Shown: positions 46,865 to 54,880 of the stretch, one piece after another
Layout of the letters: every line of letters begins with the position of its first letter
How positions within the stretch are numbered: position 1 is the first letter of the stretch
NCBI RefSeq assembly: GCF_003943465.1
Contig: NZ_RJPR01000004.1
Location: 1 to 64,000, forward strand
Direction: 5' to 3'
Source: Streptococcus cristatus
GTDB lineage: Bacteria; Bacillota; Bacilli; Lactobacillales; Streptococcaceae
Length of the DNA stretch: 64,000 bases
Position numbers and translations under genes: made by a program
The notes under the pieces: model-generated
What the model was told of the DNA's origin: nothing
Seen by the model: the letters and a program-made list of their open reading frames with translations, nothing else
The model's database searches: none

Positions 46865-47644
46865 ATGACCTTATTAGATGTACAACACGTGAAAAAGATT
46901 TATAAAACTCGCTTTCAGGGCAGCCAAGTGGAGGCGCTGAAAGACATTCACTTTACGGTAGAAAAAGGCGAATATGTCGCCATCATGGGTGAGTCAGGTT
47001 CTGGGAAATCCACCCTGCTCAACATCTTAGCCATGCTGGACAAGCCGACTGAGGGCCGCGTCTTTCTCAACGGAACTGACACAGCAACCATCAAAAACAG
47101 CCAGGCTTCCAGCTTCCGCCGAGAAAAATTAGGCTTTGTCTTTCAGGATTTTAACTTGCTGGATACATTATCGGTCAAGGATAATATTCTCCTACCCTTG
47201 GTACTCTCTCGTCGTCCCATTACCGAGATGATGCAAAAGTTGGTCACCACCTGCAACGAACTGGGGATAAATAAACTCCAAGAGAAGTTCCCTTATGAAA
47301 TTTCCGGTGGTCAGAAGCAGCGAGTGGCAGTAGCCCGTGCTATTATCACTGAGCCTGAGATTTTGCTGGCAGATGAGCCGACAGGAGCCTTGGATTCCAA
47401 GTCTTCGGCAGCTCTCTTAGATGTCTTTGATGACATTAATGATCGCGGCCAGACCATTCTCATGGTAACTCACTCGACTTCGGCGGCTAGTCGGGCCAAG
47501 CGGGTGCTCTTTATAAAAGACGGGATTCTCTACAATCAAATCTTCCGCGGCAACAAGACCGAGCGGCAGATGTTCCAAGAGATTTCCGATACTCTGACAG
47601 TCATGGCAAGTGAGGTGGGCAATTATGTTCAAACTAACGAGTAA
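46865..47644 (+). CDS. BceA-type ABC transporter ATPase, copy 1
   Basis: A 259-residue MacB/BceA-family ATPase with Walker [11 protein letters not shown]-loop FVFQDFN, signature ISGGQKQR, Walker B ILLADEPT and H-loop VTHS. It powers the large FtsX-type permease that follows and protects against cell-wall-active peptides. ATG 46865 is well spaced from AAGGAG and matches the start of copy 2. The protein differs from copy 2 (54881) at only two positions before the C-terminal tails diverge. It overlaps the permease gene by 20 nt. Confidence 0.93.
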   Translation: MTLLDVQHVKKIYKTRFQGSQVEALKDIHFTVEKGEYVAIMGESGSGKSTLLNILAMLDKPTEGRVFLNGTDTATIKNSQASSFRREKLGFVFQDFNLLDTLSVKDNILLPLVLSRRPITEMMQKLVTTCNELGINKLQEKFPYEISGGQKQRVAVARAIITEPEILLADEPTGALDSKSSAALLDVFDDINDRGQTILMVTHSTSAASRAKRVLFIKDGILYNQIFRGNKTERQMFQEISDTLTVMASEVGNYVQTNE

Positions 47645-49625
47645 ACTGGCTTTATCAAATCTGATCAAAAATCGCAGTTTGTATTATCCATTTGCCTTGG
47701 CAACGGTACTGGCAACAGCGATTTTGTATAGTTTTGTCTCACTGGCTCACAGTCCAAATATGGAAACTTCTTATGGTGGTACAGCAGCTCGCATGACTTT
47801 GCAGTTTGGTATCCAAGTCATTCAGATTGCCGTCCTTATCCTTATCACCTATGCCAATAGCTTTGTCATGAAGAACCGTTCGCGTGAGCTTGGTGTCTAT
47901 AGTGTGCTAGGGATGGAGAAGCGTCACTTGCTGCTCATGACCTTCTTTGAACTCTGTGTCTTTTATCTGGCTACAGTCGGTCTGGGTATCTTGTCTGGCC
48001 TAGCTTTAGATAAGATGCTCTATGCAGTCCTTTTGAAATTGATGGGAATGCCGGCAGTTCTTGCCTCGACCTTCCAATGGCAGAATGTCTGGATGACTCT
48101 AGCTAGTCTGGGTGTCGCTTTTGCGGTGATTTTGTTGCTCAACTCTACGCGTCTTCTACGCTATAGCTCTCTTAACCTAATGAAAGAAAAGAAAGCTGGC
48201 GAGAAGAAAGGACGCTTCCTTTGGGTGCAAACCTTGCTGGGGCTCTTGCTCATGGGAGTGGCTTATTACATGGCTTTGACCGTTACCAAACCTGTCGCTG
48301 CTATCGGCAATTTCTTTGTAGCTGTGATCATGGTTATCCTAGCAACCTATCTGCTTTTTAATGCCGGTTCGATTACACTATTGCAATTTCTCAAAAAGCG
48401 CAAAGGCTACTACTATAAAACGCAGAATTTCATTTCTGTTTCCAATCTCATCTCGCGGATGCGTAAAAATGCGGCAGGATTGGCAACCATCTCCATTCTA
48501 TCTACCATGCTCCTTGTGACTTTGGTTGGTACAATCAATATCTATGTTGGAGGTCAGGATTATATTACTACCTTGCATCCAAAGGATTACAATGTTAGCG
48601 TCGTCTTGCCGAAATCAACCGAGCAGAAGGAGGCTCTGTTGGATAAGGTTCAGCAGGTCGCTCAGGATACAGGTCTGAAGAAGCCAAGCTATACTACCTA
48701 TCTCTATCAATCAGCCTTCATCATGAAACTAGCTGGAAATGATATCACGGTTCCAGCGCAAAGCGAGCTGGATTCGGATCCAAGTATCTTGACCAAGTCT
48801 GCCGGCACGATTACAGTTATCAATCGTCAGGATTATGAACAAATGACAGGGAAAAAGATAGACTTGGCAGATGATGAAACTCTTGTCTATGGAAAAAATG
48901 TTTCCTTAAATAAGGATAAACCTCTCCGAGTAAATGGTAAGGACTGGAAGATCAAGCAGATTTTACCGTCGAATTTCACGCATGGGGAAATCCCTAATCC
49001 AAACGACGTGGCCATGGAGCAGGGCCTCTATATGGTGGTCAATGATAGTAAAGAAGTAGGACTAAATGTTGCACACTATTACTACATTGGAGTTGCTTCA
49101 GAGACTAAGGGCAGTAAGAAATTTGTCGAGCAAGTCCAGCTGGGACTGAGGGATACTTTGGATCAGGAACAGGCCCAAGATGGCAGCTACGCAATGGCTA
49201 GTGATCGTCATAGCGCAGAAAAGAGCTATCAGGAACTTACTGGAACCTTGCTCTTCATCGGTGTCTTCTTATCCGTTATCTTTCTTCTAGGAGCTGTTCT
49301 TGTGATTTACTACAAGCAAATCTCTGAAGGCTATGAGGACCGTGATGGCTTTATCATCTTGCAAAAGGTTGGTTTAGATGAAAAGCAAACCAGAAGTACC
49401 ATTCGCAAGCAGATTTTGACTGTTTTCTTCCTACCTCTCATCTTTGCTTTTCTACATATAGCAGCAGTCTTTCATATGCTGCGCTTGATAGTTGCTCTAT
49501 TGGGAGTGACCAATCTTCCTCTCTTAATCCAGACAACACTTGCAACTTGCGGCGTCTTCCTCCTGACCTATATTTTAGTATTCTTACTAACTTCTCGCAG
49601 TTACCGCAAGATTGTCGCCCGCTAA
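47625..49625 (+). CDS. BceB-type ABC transporter permease, copy 1
   Basis: A 666-residue permease with ten predicted spans: an N-terminal FtsX unit (LALSNLIKNRSLYYPFAL), and a large extracellular domain (about residues 310-530) before the last three spans. This is the BceB design, in which the big loop binds the target peptide-lipid complex and signals to BceS. It ends RSYRKIVAR. ATG 47625 lies within the ATPase gene. A terminator follows. Confidence 0.93.
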   Translation: MFKLTSKLALSNLIKNRSLYYPFALATVLATAILYSFVSLAHSPNMETSYGGTAARMTLQFGIQVIQIAVLILITYANSFVMKNRSRELGVYSVLGMEKRHLLLMTFFELCVFYLATVGLGILSGLALDKMLYAVLLKLMGMPAVLASTFQWQNVWMTLASLGVAFAVILLLNSTRLLRYSSLNLMKEKKAGEKKGRFLWVQTLLGLLLMGVAYYMALTVTKPVAAIGNFFVAVIMVILATYLLFNAGSITLLQFLKKRKGYYYKTQNFISVSNLISRMRKNAAGLATISILSTMLLVTLVGTINIYVGGQDYITTLHPKDYNVSVVLPKSTEQKEALLDKVQQVAQDTGLKKPSYTTYLYQSAFIMKLAGNDITVPAQSELDSDPSILTKSAGTITVINRQDYEQMTGKKIDLADDETLVYGKNVSLNKDKPLRVNGKDWKIKQILPSNFTHGEIPNPNDVAMEQGLYMVVNDSKEVGLNVAHYYYIGVASETKGSKKFVEQVQLGLRDTLDQEQAQDGSYAMASDRHSAEKSYQELTGTLLFIGVFLSVIFLLGAVLVIYYKQISEGYEDRDGFIILQKVGLDEKQTRSTIRKQILTVFFLPLIFAFLHIAAVFHMLRLIVALLGVTNLPLLIQTTLATCGVFLLTYILVFLLTSRSYRKIVAR

Positions 49626-49630
49626 GAGCA

Positions 49631-49660
49631 AATCCCTGACCTCTGGTCGGGGATTTTTTA
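49631..49660 (+). terminator. bceAB1 terminator
   Basis: AATCCCTGAC pairs with GGTCGGGGATT and is followed by TTTT. Confidence 0.85.
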
Positions 49661-49774
49661 ATGTCTGGAATTTTACCACTCATCTCCCTCATTTTACCGC
49701 TTGTCCAAAAAGCCGAGATTTTTTAAAAAAGACTTGCTATCATAGTCTCAGAAGTTAAGACAGGAGAAAAGAAC

Positions 49775-50641
49775 ATGTTAGTCCAAGTAAAAAATCTGAC
49801 CAAAGTTTATGGAGACAAGGTAGCAGTTAATGGCCTGAATTTAGAAATTGAGGCAGGTAGTTTTACAGCCATTTTAGGGCCAAATGGAGCAGGAAAATCG
49901 ACAACGATTCAGATGTTGATTGGACTTTTGCAGCCAACATCAGGACAAATCACTTATGCAGAACAAACCAAGCTGGGTGTGGTCTTTCAAAATAGTGTGC
50001 TAGATGCCAATTTGACAGTAATTGAAAATCTGCAAATTCGTGCCAAGCAGTACAAGCAGGTGGAAACTGGTAAGATTGAGCAATTGATTGAGCAACTGGG
50101 GCTGACTAGTTTTGCCAAACAACGCTACGGGACGCTTTCTGGTGGACAAAAGCGACGGGTGGACATTGCCCGTGCGCTGCTCAATAGTCCCGACTTACTT
50201 TTTCTGGATGAGCCGACGACAGGCCTGGATATCCAGATTAGAGAAAGAATCTGGAAGCTACTCAAAGACCTGCAGCAGAAGGAAAAGATGACCGTAGTTT
50301 TGACAACCCACTATCTCAATGAAGCCGACGACGCAGATAAGATTTATATCGTAGACCATGGTCAAGTCACCGCGCAAGGCTCTGCTGACCAGATCAAGGA
50401 GCGCTATGCCCGCAATGTTTTGCGAATTCTGACCCCAGATTCAGAGGACTTGAAGGCTGCTTTGCCGACTAGCTGTGAATGGGAGCAAACCAAGGAAAAT
50501 GAGTTTTTCTTTTATCCAGAGACGACGAAGGAAGCCTTGGCTTTGCTGGGCCAGATTGGCTCCTATATTGAACAATTTGAATTCCAACCCGGAACCATGG
50601 ATGATGCCTTTATGGCTCTGACAGGAAGAGAGGTACGTTAA
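49775..50641 (+). CDS. ABC transporter ATP-binding protein (DrrA/YadG-like)
   Basis: A 288-residue ATPase with Walker A GPNGAGKST, signature LSGGQKRR, Walker B LLFLDEPT and the H-loop TTHYL. The C-terminal part matches multidrug exporter ATPases of the ABC-2 group. It pairs with the permease that starts at the next base. GGAGAAA precedes the ATG. The downstream LytTR regulator and DUF3021 protein suggest a self-regulated export system. Confidence 0.9.
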   Translation: MLVQVKNLTKVYGDKVAVNGLNLEIEAGSFTAILGPNGAGKSTTIQMLIGLLQPTSGQITYAEQTKLGVVFQNSVLDANLTVIENLQIRAKQYKQVETGKIEQLIEQLGLTSFAKQRYGTLSGGQKRRVDIARALLNSPDLLFLDEPTTGLDIQIRERIWKLLKDLQQKEKMTVVLTTHYLNEADDADKIYIVDHGQVTAQGSADQIKERYARNVLRILTPDSEDLKAALPTSCEWEQTKENEFFFYPETTKEALALLGQIGSYIEQFEFQPGTMDDAFMALTGREVR

Positions 50642-51505
50642 ATGTTAATGTTGATCAAACGAAATTTTTTGCTCTATTTTCGCAATCATAGTGGGGTGAT
50701 CCTATCTCTCTTTGGAGCCATTATTCCCTTTGTTTTATATCTGGTTTTCCTAAAGAACAACATGAAAGGCTCTTGGTCAGACAGTAGCCATGCGACGGAA
50801 CTGCTCGACTTTTGGTTGATTAGCGGAACACTGGCTGTCACCGCCTTGACAACTACTCTATCAGCTTTTTCGCAACAGACCGAAGACCGAGAAAGAAAGG
50901 TGACTGCCGACCTCTTTATCACAGATTTAGGGCAATGGGGCTTGCGGTTTAGCTACCTAATCAGTGCCTTTGCGATTGGCTTTGTCATGCAGGTCTTCAT
51001 GTTTGCTGTCATGCTGACCTACTTTATTCTAGCGGACAAGATTTCCTTTGACTGGGGGCTTCTTCCCCAGCTGGTCGGCCTCATGATGCTCAATAGCTTG
51101 CTGGCAAGTCTCCTCAATGCGCTAGTTGTTCCTTGTTTCAAATCGGTGAATTCCTTGGGACAGTACGCGACGGTCATTGGTGCGGCCTCTGGTTTTCTAG
51201 TGGGAACCTATATTCCGATTGGGACTCTGCCCAGCCTTGCCCAAAATCTCATGAAACTGACTCCCTTAACCTACATGGCTTCCCTCTTCAGACAAGTCCT
51301 GATGAAGGATTCTCTGACAGAAGTTTTTGCTGGTCAGGGTCAGCTCCAGCAAGACTTTGAGAAGCTCCTAGGTATCCGTATCGAATGGCAAAAGCTCTTG
51401 ACAAGCCAAGAAACATACTATATAGTTGGAGTAGTGCTCACGGTAGCAGCCCTGTTCTGGCTAGGTCAAAATTGGCTGCTGAATCGACGGATGAGCTTCA
51501 AGTAA
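50642..51505 (+). CDS. ABC-2 type transporter permease
   Basis: A 287-residue membrane protein with six spans of the ABC-2 type: LLYFRNHSGVILSLFGAIIPF start, LMMLNSLLASLLNALVV and YIPIGTLPSLAQNLMKLTPLTYMASLFR. It exports an unknown substrate, perhaps a drug or peptide, with the ATPase gene that ends one base earlier. GAGAGG lies upstream. Confidence 0.9.
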   Translation: MLMLIKRNFLLYFRNHSGVILSLFGAIIPFVLYLVFLKNNMKGSWSDSSHATELLDFWLISGTLAVTALTTTLSAFSQQTEDRERKVTADLFITDLGQWGLRFSYLISAFAIGFVMQVFMFAVMLTYFILADKISFDWGLLPQLVGLMMLNSLLASLLNALVVPCFKSVNSLGQYATVIGAASGFLVGTYIPIGTLPSLAQNLMKLTPLTYMASLFRQVLMKDSLTEVFAGQGQLQQDFEKLLGIRIEWQKLLTSQETYYIVGVVLTVAALFWLGQNWLLNRRMSFK

Positions 51506-51525
51506 AGAAAGTAGGAGGCCTAGGT

Positions 51526-51981
51526 TTGCAGACAAGATTTGAAGAAGATGCTCAGATTTCTTCCCAAGACCCGCTGGTCGTCGTGAAAGCGGATCAGTTG
51601 GCTGGCGAGGCCAAGACCGTCCTAGACTATCTGGAACACTATAAGGCTGGTCCAAGTGGTGTCCTGCCTATTAAATCGGATGATAAGCTGGTCATGCTCA
51701 AGACGGAAGACATTATCCTGGCTGATATCAATCAGACAACCCTGATGATTTACAGTACCGAGGGCATTTACACAACGACAGAAACGTTGACTCGTTTTCA
51801 AAATCGTCTCAATAGTCGCAATTTCATTCAGGTGTCGCGGCATGCAGTCATTAACATCGATCATCTGGAATCCTTGTCGGATAGCTTTTCGGGTAATATG
51901 ACTGCCAAGCTAAGCAATCAGCTCAAAACCGATGTCAGCCGCCGTTATGTCAAGCTGCTTATGGACTATTTGGGAATTTAG
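51526..51981 (+). CDS. LytTR-domain transcriptional regulator
   Basis: A 151-residue protein whose C-terminal 100 residues are a LytTR DNA-binding domain (VLPIKSDDKLVMLKTEDI, then NFIQVSRHAVINIDHLESL). The N-terminus is a short alpha/beta region without a receiver. The start is TTG 51526, because AGGAGG lies 7 nt upstream; a longer frame from 51385 would run inside the permease gene. It is followed by a DUF3021 gene, the standard streptococcal pair in which the membrane protein modulates the LytTR factor. Confidence 0.85.
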   Translation: MQTRFEEDAQISSQDPLVVVKADQLAGEAKTVLDYLEHYKAGPSGVLPIKSDDKLVMLKTEDIILADINQTTLMIYSTEGIYTTTETLTRFQNRLNSRNFIQVSRHAVINIDHLESLSDSFSGNMTAKLSNQLKTDVSRRYVKLLMDYLGI

Positions 51982-51991
51982 GAGGAAAATA

Positions 51992-52393
51992 ATGACCTTT
52001 AAAAAAATTCTAATCGGCATGCAGGATGGTCTGAGAACAGGTAGCTTGGTCTTTCTGCTGGTAGGCCTGTTCTCAGGAAAAACATTTTTGTTGACTCCTA
52101 GCTCTATTCTCAGTGTCCTCCTTGTCAGCGCCTTGATTGGAGTAGCAAGCTATATCTTTGATGCGACAGATCGCTTTCCATTTCCTTTCCTACTTTTCTG
52201 CCACTTTGTAGTGACAGCGACCATCGTTTGTCTAGCTGTGATCTGCAACGGCTGGGGGACCATGCTTTTCGGCTGGTTCTTCTGGCTAAACTTTGTGTTG
52301 ATTTACCTCTTGGTTTGGTTTCTTATCTCCGTTGATTCGATGATCAAAACCAAGAAAATCAACGAGGCCTTAAAAAATCGTAGAAAACACTAA
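51992..52393 (+). CDS. DUF3021 family membrane protein
   Basis: A 133-residue membrane protein with four spans and a basic tail (KKINEALKNRRKH). It is the usual partner of small LytTR regulators and probably restrains their activity. GGAGGAAAAT lies upstream of ATG 51992. Confidence 0.85.
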   Translation: MTFKKILIGMQDGLRTGSLVFLLVGLFSGKTFLLTPSSILSVLLVSALIGVASYIFDATDRFPFPFLLFCHFVVTATIVCLAVICNGWGTMLFGWFFWLNFVLIYLLVWFLISVDSMIKTKKINEALKNRRKH

Positions 52394-52404
52394 TGTATCC
52401 AAGA

Positions 52405-52440
52405 TGCAAGCAAGTTTTATCGAGAACTTGTTTGTTTTTT
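52405..52440 (+). terminator. Terminator of the ABC-LytTR unit
   Basis: AAGCAAGTTTT-ATCG-AGAACTTGTTT followed by TTTTTT. Confidence 0.75.
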
Positions 52441-52505
52441 TATTTAACAAAGGAGCTATTATCTCAAACTGCCGTCTTCCTTTCAAAGTATGATTTCTGC
52501 TTTTC

Positions 52506-52562
52506 TTGACAAAGATTTTAAAAGTGTTATAATTTGAATGAATAGAAAATTAAATTCATTCA
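52506..52562 (+). promoter_or_regulatory. tetR promoter and operator
   Basis: -35 TTGACA (52506-52511) and -10 TATAAT (52528-52533) are 16 nt apart. A 28-bp perfect palindrome, TGAATGAAT-N10-ATTCATTCA (52535-52562), follows directly. This predicts autorepression. Confidence 0.85.
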
Positions 52563-52577
52563 CAAAAGGAGAAGGTC

Positions 52578-53144
52578 ATGGACAAAAAAGCTGAATTATT
52601 GGCTGAGGCTAGGCAGGTGTTTGCTGAGAAGGGCTATAAAAAGACGAATATTTCAGATATTACCAAGCGTGCTGGCATGGCTGTTGGCTCCTTTTATAAG
52701 TATTATGAGTCCAAGGAAGCTATTTTTTTAGAGGTTTATGTAGCTGAGAATAACCGCATACGTGAGGAAACCATGCAGCGCGTGGATTGGCAGGGTGAGC
52801 CAGAGGCAGTCGTTGAGCAGCTTTTTGCAGTCACTTTTGAGTTGATTTCGCCTAATAAAATTTTGGCTGAGTGGACCAAGCCGGGCATTTCTCAGATCTT
52901 GCACGACTACTATAATCAGGATGCTGGCCGTGCGGCCAATGCTTTTCACCAGTTTCTGATTCGGACTTTCAGCCAGCGTTTGCAGGAGAAGGGCTTTTCA
53001 CAAAAGGAAGTCGCCCAAATCATGAAGGCTTACGATTTGATCTACTACATTGACATGCATGTGACAGAGCAGGATTTTCCAGGTTATTTTGAGAGTATCG
53101 AGACCTTGGTGAAATATTTTTTAAAGGGAATTTTTGCTAAATAA
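52578..53144 (+). CDS. TetR-family transcriptional regulator
   Basis: A 188-residue TetR repressor. The N-terminal helix-turn-helix is TNISDITKRAGMAVGSFYKYYESKEAIF; the C-terminal 130 residues form the ligand-binding and dimer domain. AAAGGAGAAGG precedes the ATG. Perfect 28-bp palindromes occur in its own promoter and twice upstream of the next genes (53171 and 53274). So it very likely represses itself and the operon at 53320-54027. The inducer is unknown. Confidence 0.92.
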   Translation: MDKKAELLAEARQVFAEKGYKKTNISDITKRAGMAVGSFYKYYESKEAIFLEVYVAENNRIREETMQRVDWQGEPEAVVEQLFAVTFELISPNKILAEWTKPGISQILHDYYNQDAGRAANAFHQFLIRTFSQRLQEKGFSQKEVAQIMKAYDLIYYIDMHVTEQDFPGYFESIETLVKYFLKGIFAK

Positions 53145-53170
53145 GAATTTCCTTTTCTTGGAAGATGACG

Positions 53171-53198
53171 TGAATGAATTTATCAAAATATTCATTCA
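53171..53198. promoter_or_regulatory. TetR-type operator 2
   Basis: TGAATGAAT-N10-ATTCATTCA, identical arms to the tetR operator. It is followed by AAGGAGG and GTG TGA, a ribosome binding site and start codon with an immediate stop, as if a gene had been lost. Confidence 0.85.
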
Positions 53199-53273
53199 GA
53201 TAAGGAGGTGGATTTGTGTGATATAGAGCGATGGAGAAAGCAAATTAGAGGAAAATATTTTTTTGAGAAGATG

Positions 53274-53301
53274 TGAATGAATATTATAAGTTATTCATTC
53301 A
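53274..53301. promoter_or_regulatory. TetR-type operator 3
   Basis: A third TGAATGAAT-N10-ATTCATTCA palindrome. It overlaps a probable promoter (TTGAGA at 53263, TATAAG at 53285) of the operon at 53320. Confidence 0.85.
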
Positions 53302-53319
53302 AACAAGAAAGTGAGGAAA

Positions 53320-53670
53320 ATGATGATGAAACAAGGTGGAAATCTATTGAGTGGAAGGACTATTTTGGGAGTTTGCCTAGTTGTGATTGGTTTTTTGACC
53401 CTTGGTTATGGCGGTGTGGAATTTGGCTTTGGCCTAAGTTTAGGCTTTCAGTCTTTTTTGATTGGTGGTCTCCTTTGTATCTTGGTTGGATTGCTCGTGA
53501 TGTCAGGAGTAGCAGTAGCTGTCAAGCTGGTGGTCTTGGCCTTGACGGTGATCAGTATCTTGCTCTATATTCACAGTATGCCTGATTTGGAAATTCTCTT
53601 ACAACTGATATCGGATGTAGTGGTTGTAGGCTTTGCTGCTTTTCTGGCAGTGCTTTTGTTGAGAAAGTAG
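53320..53670 (+). CDS. Small membrane protein in TetR operon
   Basis: A protein of about 116 residues with four hydrophobic segments that are rich in Gly, Val and Leu, and no recognised motif. Several in-frame starts (53311 GTG, 53320, 53323 and 53326 ATG) follow GTGAGGAAA. It is the first gene behind TetR operator 3 and is followed after 9 nt by an NrdI-like gene. It may be the effector of the TetR circuit, for example a small exporter. Confidence 0.6.
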   Translation: MMMKQGGNLLSGRTILGVCLVVIGFLTLGYGGVEFGFGLSLGFQSFLIGGLLCILVGLLVMSGVAVAVKLVVLALTVISILLYIHSMPDLEILLQLISDVVVVGFAAFLAVLLLRK

Positions 53671-53679
53671 GAGGAAAAA

Positions 53680-54027
53680 ATGATTATAGTTTATGATTCA
53701 GTAACGGGTGTTGGGAAGCAATTTGCAGAATTGCTGGGTTATCCGACACAAAGCATCAAGGAAAAGTTGGAAGAACCTTGTATTCTGATTACGCGAAATG
53801 CTGGGGCTGGGAAAATTCCTTGGTCAAGCAAACGCTTCATCAAGAAACATTCAAGCCTGATTAAAGGCTTTGTCAATAATGGAGATTCGGTGAAGCATGG
53901 ACAGACCTTCTGCGGGGCTACACCTTTGATTATCGAAAAATATGGGCTGCCGCATATCTGCGATATTGACAGAGGTGGCAAGGAAGAAGACATCAAACTT
54001 GTGCAGGAATACCTAGCTAAATTCTAA
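53680..54027 (+). CDS. NrdI-like flavodoxin
   Basis: A 115-residue flavodoxin-fold protein of the NrdI family, which supplies oxidant for the Mn cofactor of class Ib ribonucleotide reductase. Matching segments are IIVYDSVTGVGKQFAE and PCILITRNAGAGKIPWSSKRFI. No nrdE or nrdF is nearby, so it may be an accessory copy used under TetR control. AGGAGGAAAA precedes the ATG. Confidence 0.7.
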   Translation: MIIVYDSVTGVGKQFAELLGYPTQSIKEKLEEPCILITRNAGAGKIPWSSKRFIKKHSSLIKGFVNNGDSVKHGQTFCGATPLIIEKYGLPHICDIDRGGKEEDIKLVQEYLAKF

Positions 54028-54056
54028 GAGTGGATGATTTATATGATAAATCTATA

Positions 54057-54091
54057 GGAAAAGGATGGGTGATAATCACTCATCCTTTTTA
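54057..54091 (+). terminator. Terminator of the TetR operon
   Basis: AAAAGGATGGGTG pairs with CACTCATCCTTTTT. It lies just before the next regulatory box. Confidence 0.85.
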
Positions 54092-54094
54092 AGA

Positions 54095-54167
54095 TGACAA
54101 AAATGTAAGTTTAAAGTTTAAAATGAAAGGTTATTCGATGGTAGTGGGACGGGGAATTTTATATCAT
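54095..54167 (+). promoter_or_regulatory. BceR-type operator and promoter before peptide gene
   Basis: TGACA-AAAA-TGTAA (54095-54108), then AAAATGAAAGGTTA and a -10-like TATCAT at 54162-54167. The layout matches the boxes at 45919 and 54676. Confidence 0.7.
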
Positions 54168-54222
54168 ATAGGTGTAAGGAAAAACAAATCATAAATAATA
54201 TCCAAATAAAAGGAGGCCCACT

Positions 54223-54370
54223 ATGAAAACAAATCTCTTCAACCATAAACAAAAGACACCAAAGGCGCAAAAGATTTCTAAGGAAGAAATCGAAAAAACC
54301 AGACTGGGCTGTGCATCAAGCCAGTATTATTTCTGGTTACAATATAGTCATTAAGAAGCAGATGCAGTGA
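54223..54370 (+). pseudogene. Small peptide gene with frameshift in an A6 run
   Basis: The frame begins MKTNLFNHKQKTPKAQKISK behind a strong AAAGGAGG site. As it stands it ends after 43 codons at 54352. Removing one A from the A6 run near 54294 gives EKPDWAVHQASIISGYNIV and a 48-residue product that ends at 54370. The product matches nothing I recognise. It lies alone behind a BceR-type box and just before a dispersed repeat. Confidence 0.45.
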
Positions 54371-54378
54371 AGGGGCTG

Positions 54379-54565
54379 GAGAGTGGGACAGAAATCGGTA
54401 ATTCGTTAGAATTCGATTTCGTCGTCCCACCTCCGCACAGTTGAGTAGGGCTGTAAAAGCTGATGAAATCAGCGTAGTAGAGCCCACTCAACCACTGCGT
54501 CTTGCTCGACAATCCAAAGACAATTGAGAGGCTAGGCCCTTTTTCCCAGTCCCACTGCCTTTTTG
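54379..54565. repeat. Dispersed intergenic repeat, long form
   Basis: The same sequence as at 20634-20757, plus 54 internal bases (54453-54506). The inserted part contains GCTGAT-GAA-ATCAGC and the arm AGAGCCCACTCAAC, which pairs with GTTGAGTAGGGCT before it. The ends pair as well (GTGGGAC with GTCCCAC). Confidence 0.85.
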
Positions 54566-54675
54566 TCCAAACGGAATTGAAAGTTTAGGGAGGCAAACTG
54601 GGAAAACAACCCAAATCATACGGCCCTTTCCCTTTAATGAAAATCAGGTATTTCCATAACTAGAAGACCGCTAAG

Positions 54676-54748
54676 TGACAAAAATGTAAGATTAGCGTCC
54701 AAAATGAAAGATTAGCTTATGGAAACTTATCGGGCTTTTCGGTATGAT
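54676..54748 (+). promoter_or_regulatory. BceR-type operator and promoter before bceAB2
   Basis: TGACA-AAAA-TGTAA (54676-54689), then AAAATGAAAGATTA and -10 TATGAT at 54743-54748, 67 nt from the box start. Confidence 0.72.
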
Positions 54749-54880
54749 AATAGTATCGTTTTTAGTTTGCTTTCAGTAGGGGCAGTGGCTCAGGTAATCT
54801 TGGAGCAGAGCCAGCTAATAAAGCATTGGAAGCTAAGTTAAATAACCATTTTACACATAAATAAAAAAAGAGGTTCAAGT

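Noticed and set aside
51385-51525. N-terminal extension of the LytTR regulator
   Set aside because: It would lie inside the permease gene, and TTG 51526 has an ideally spaced AGGAGG.
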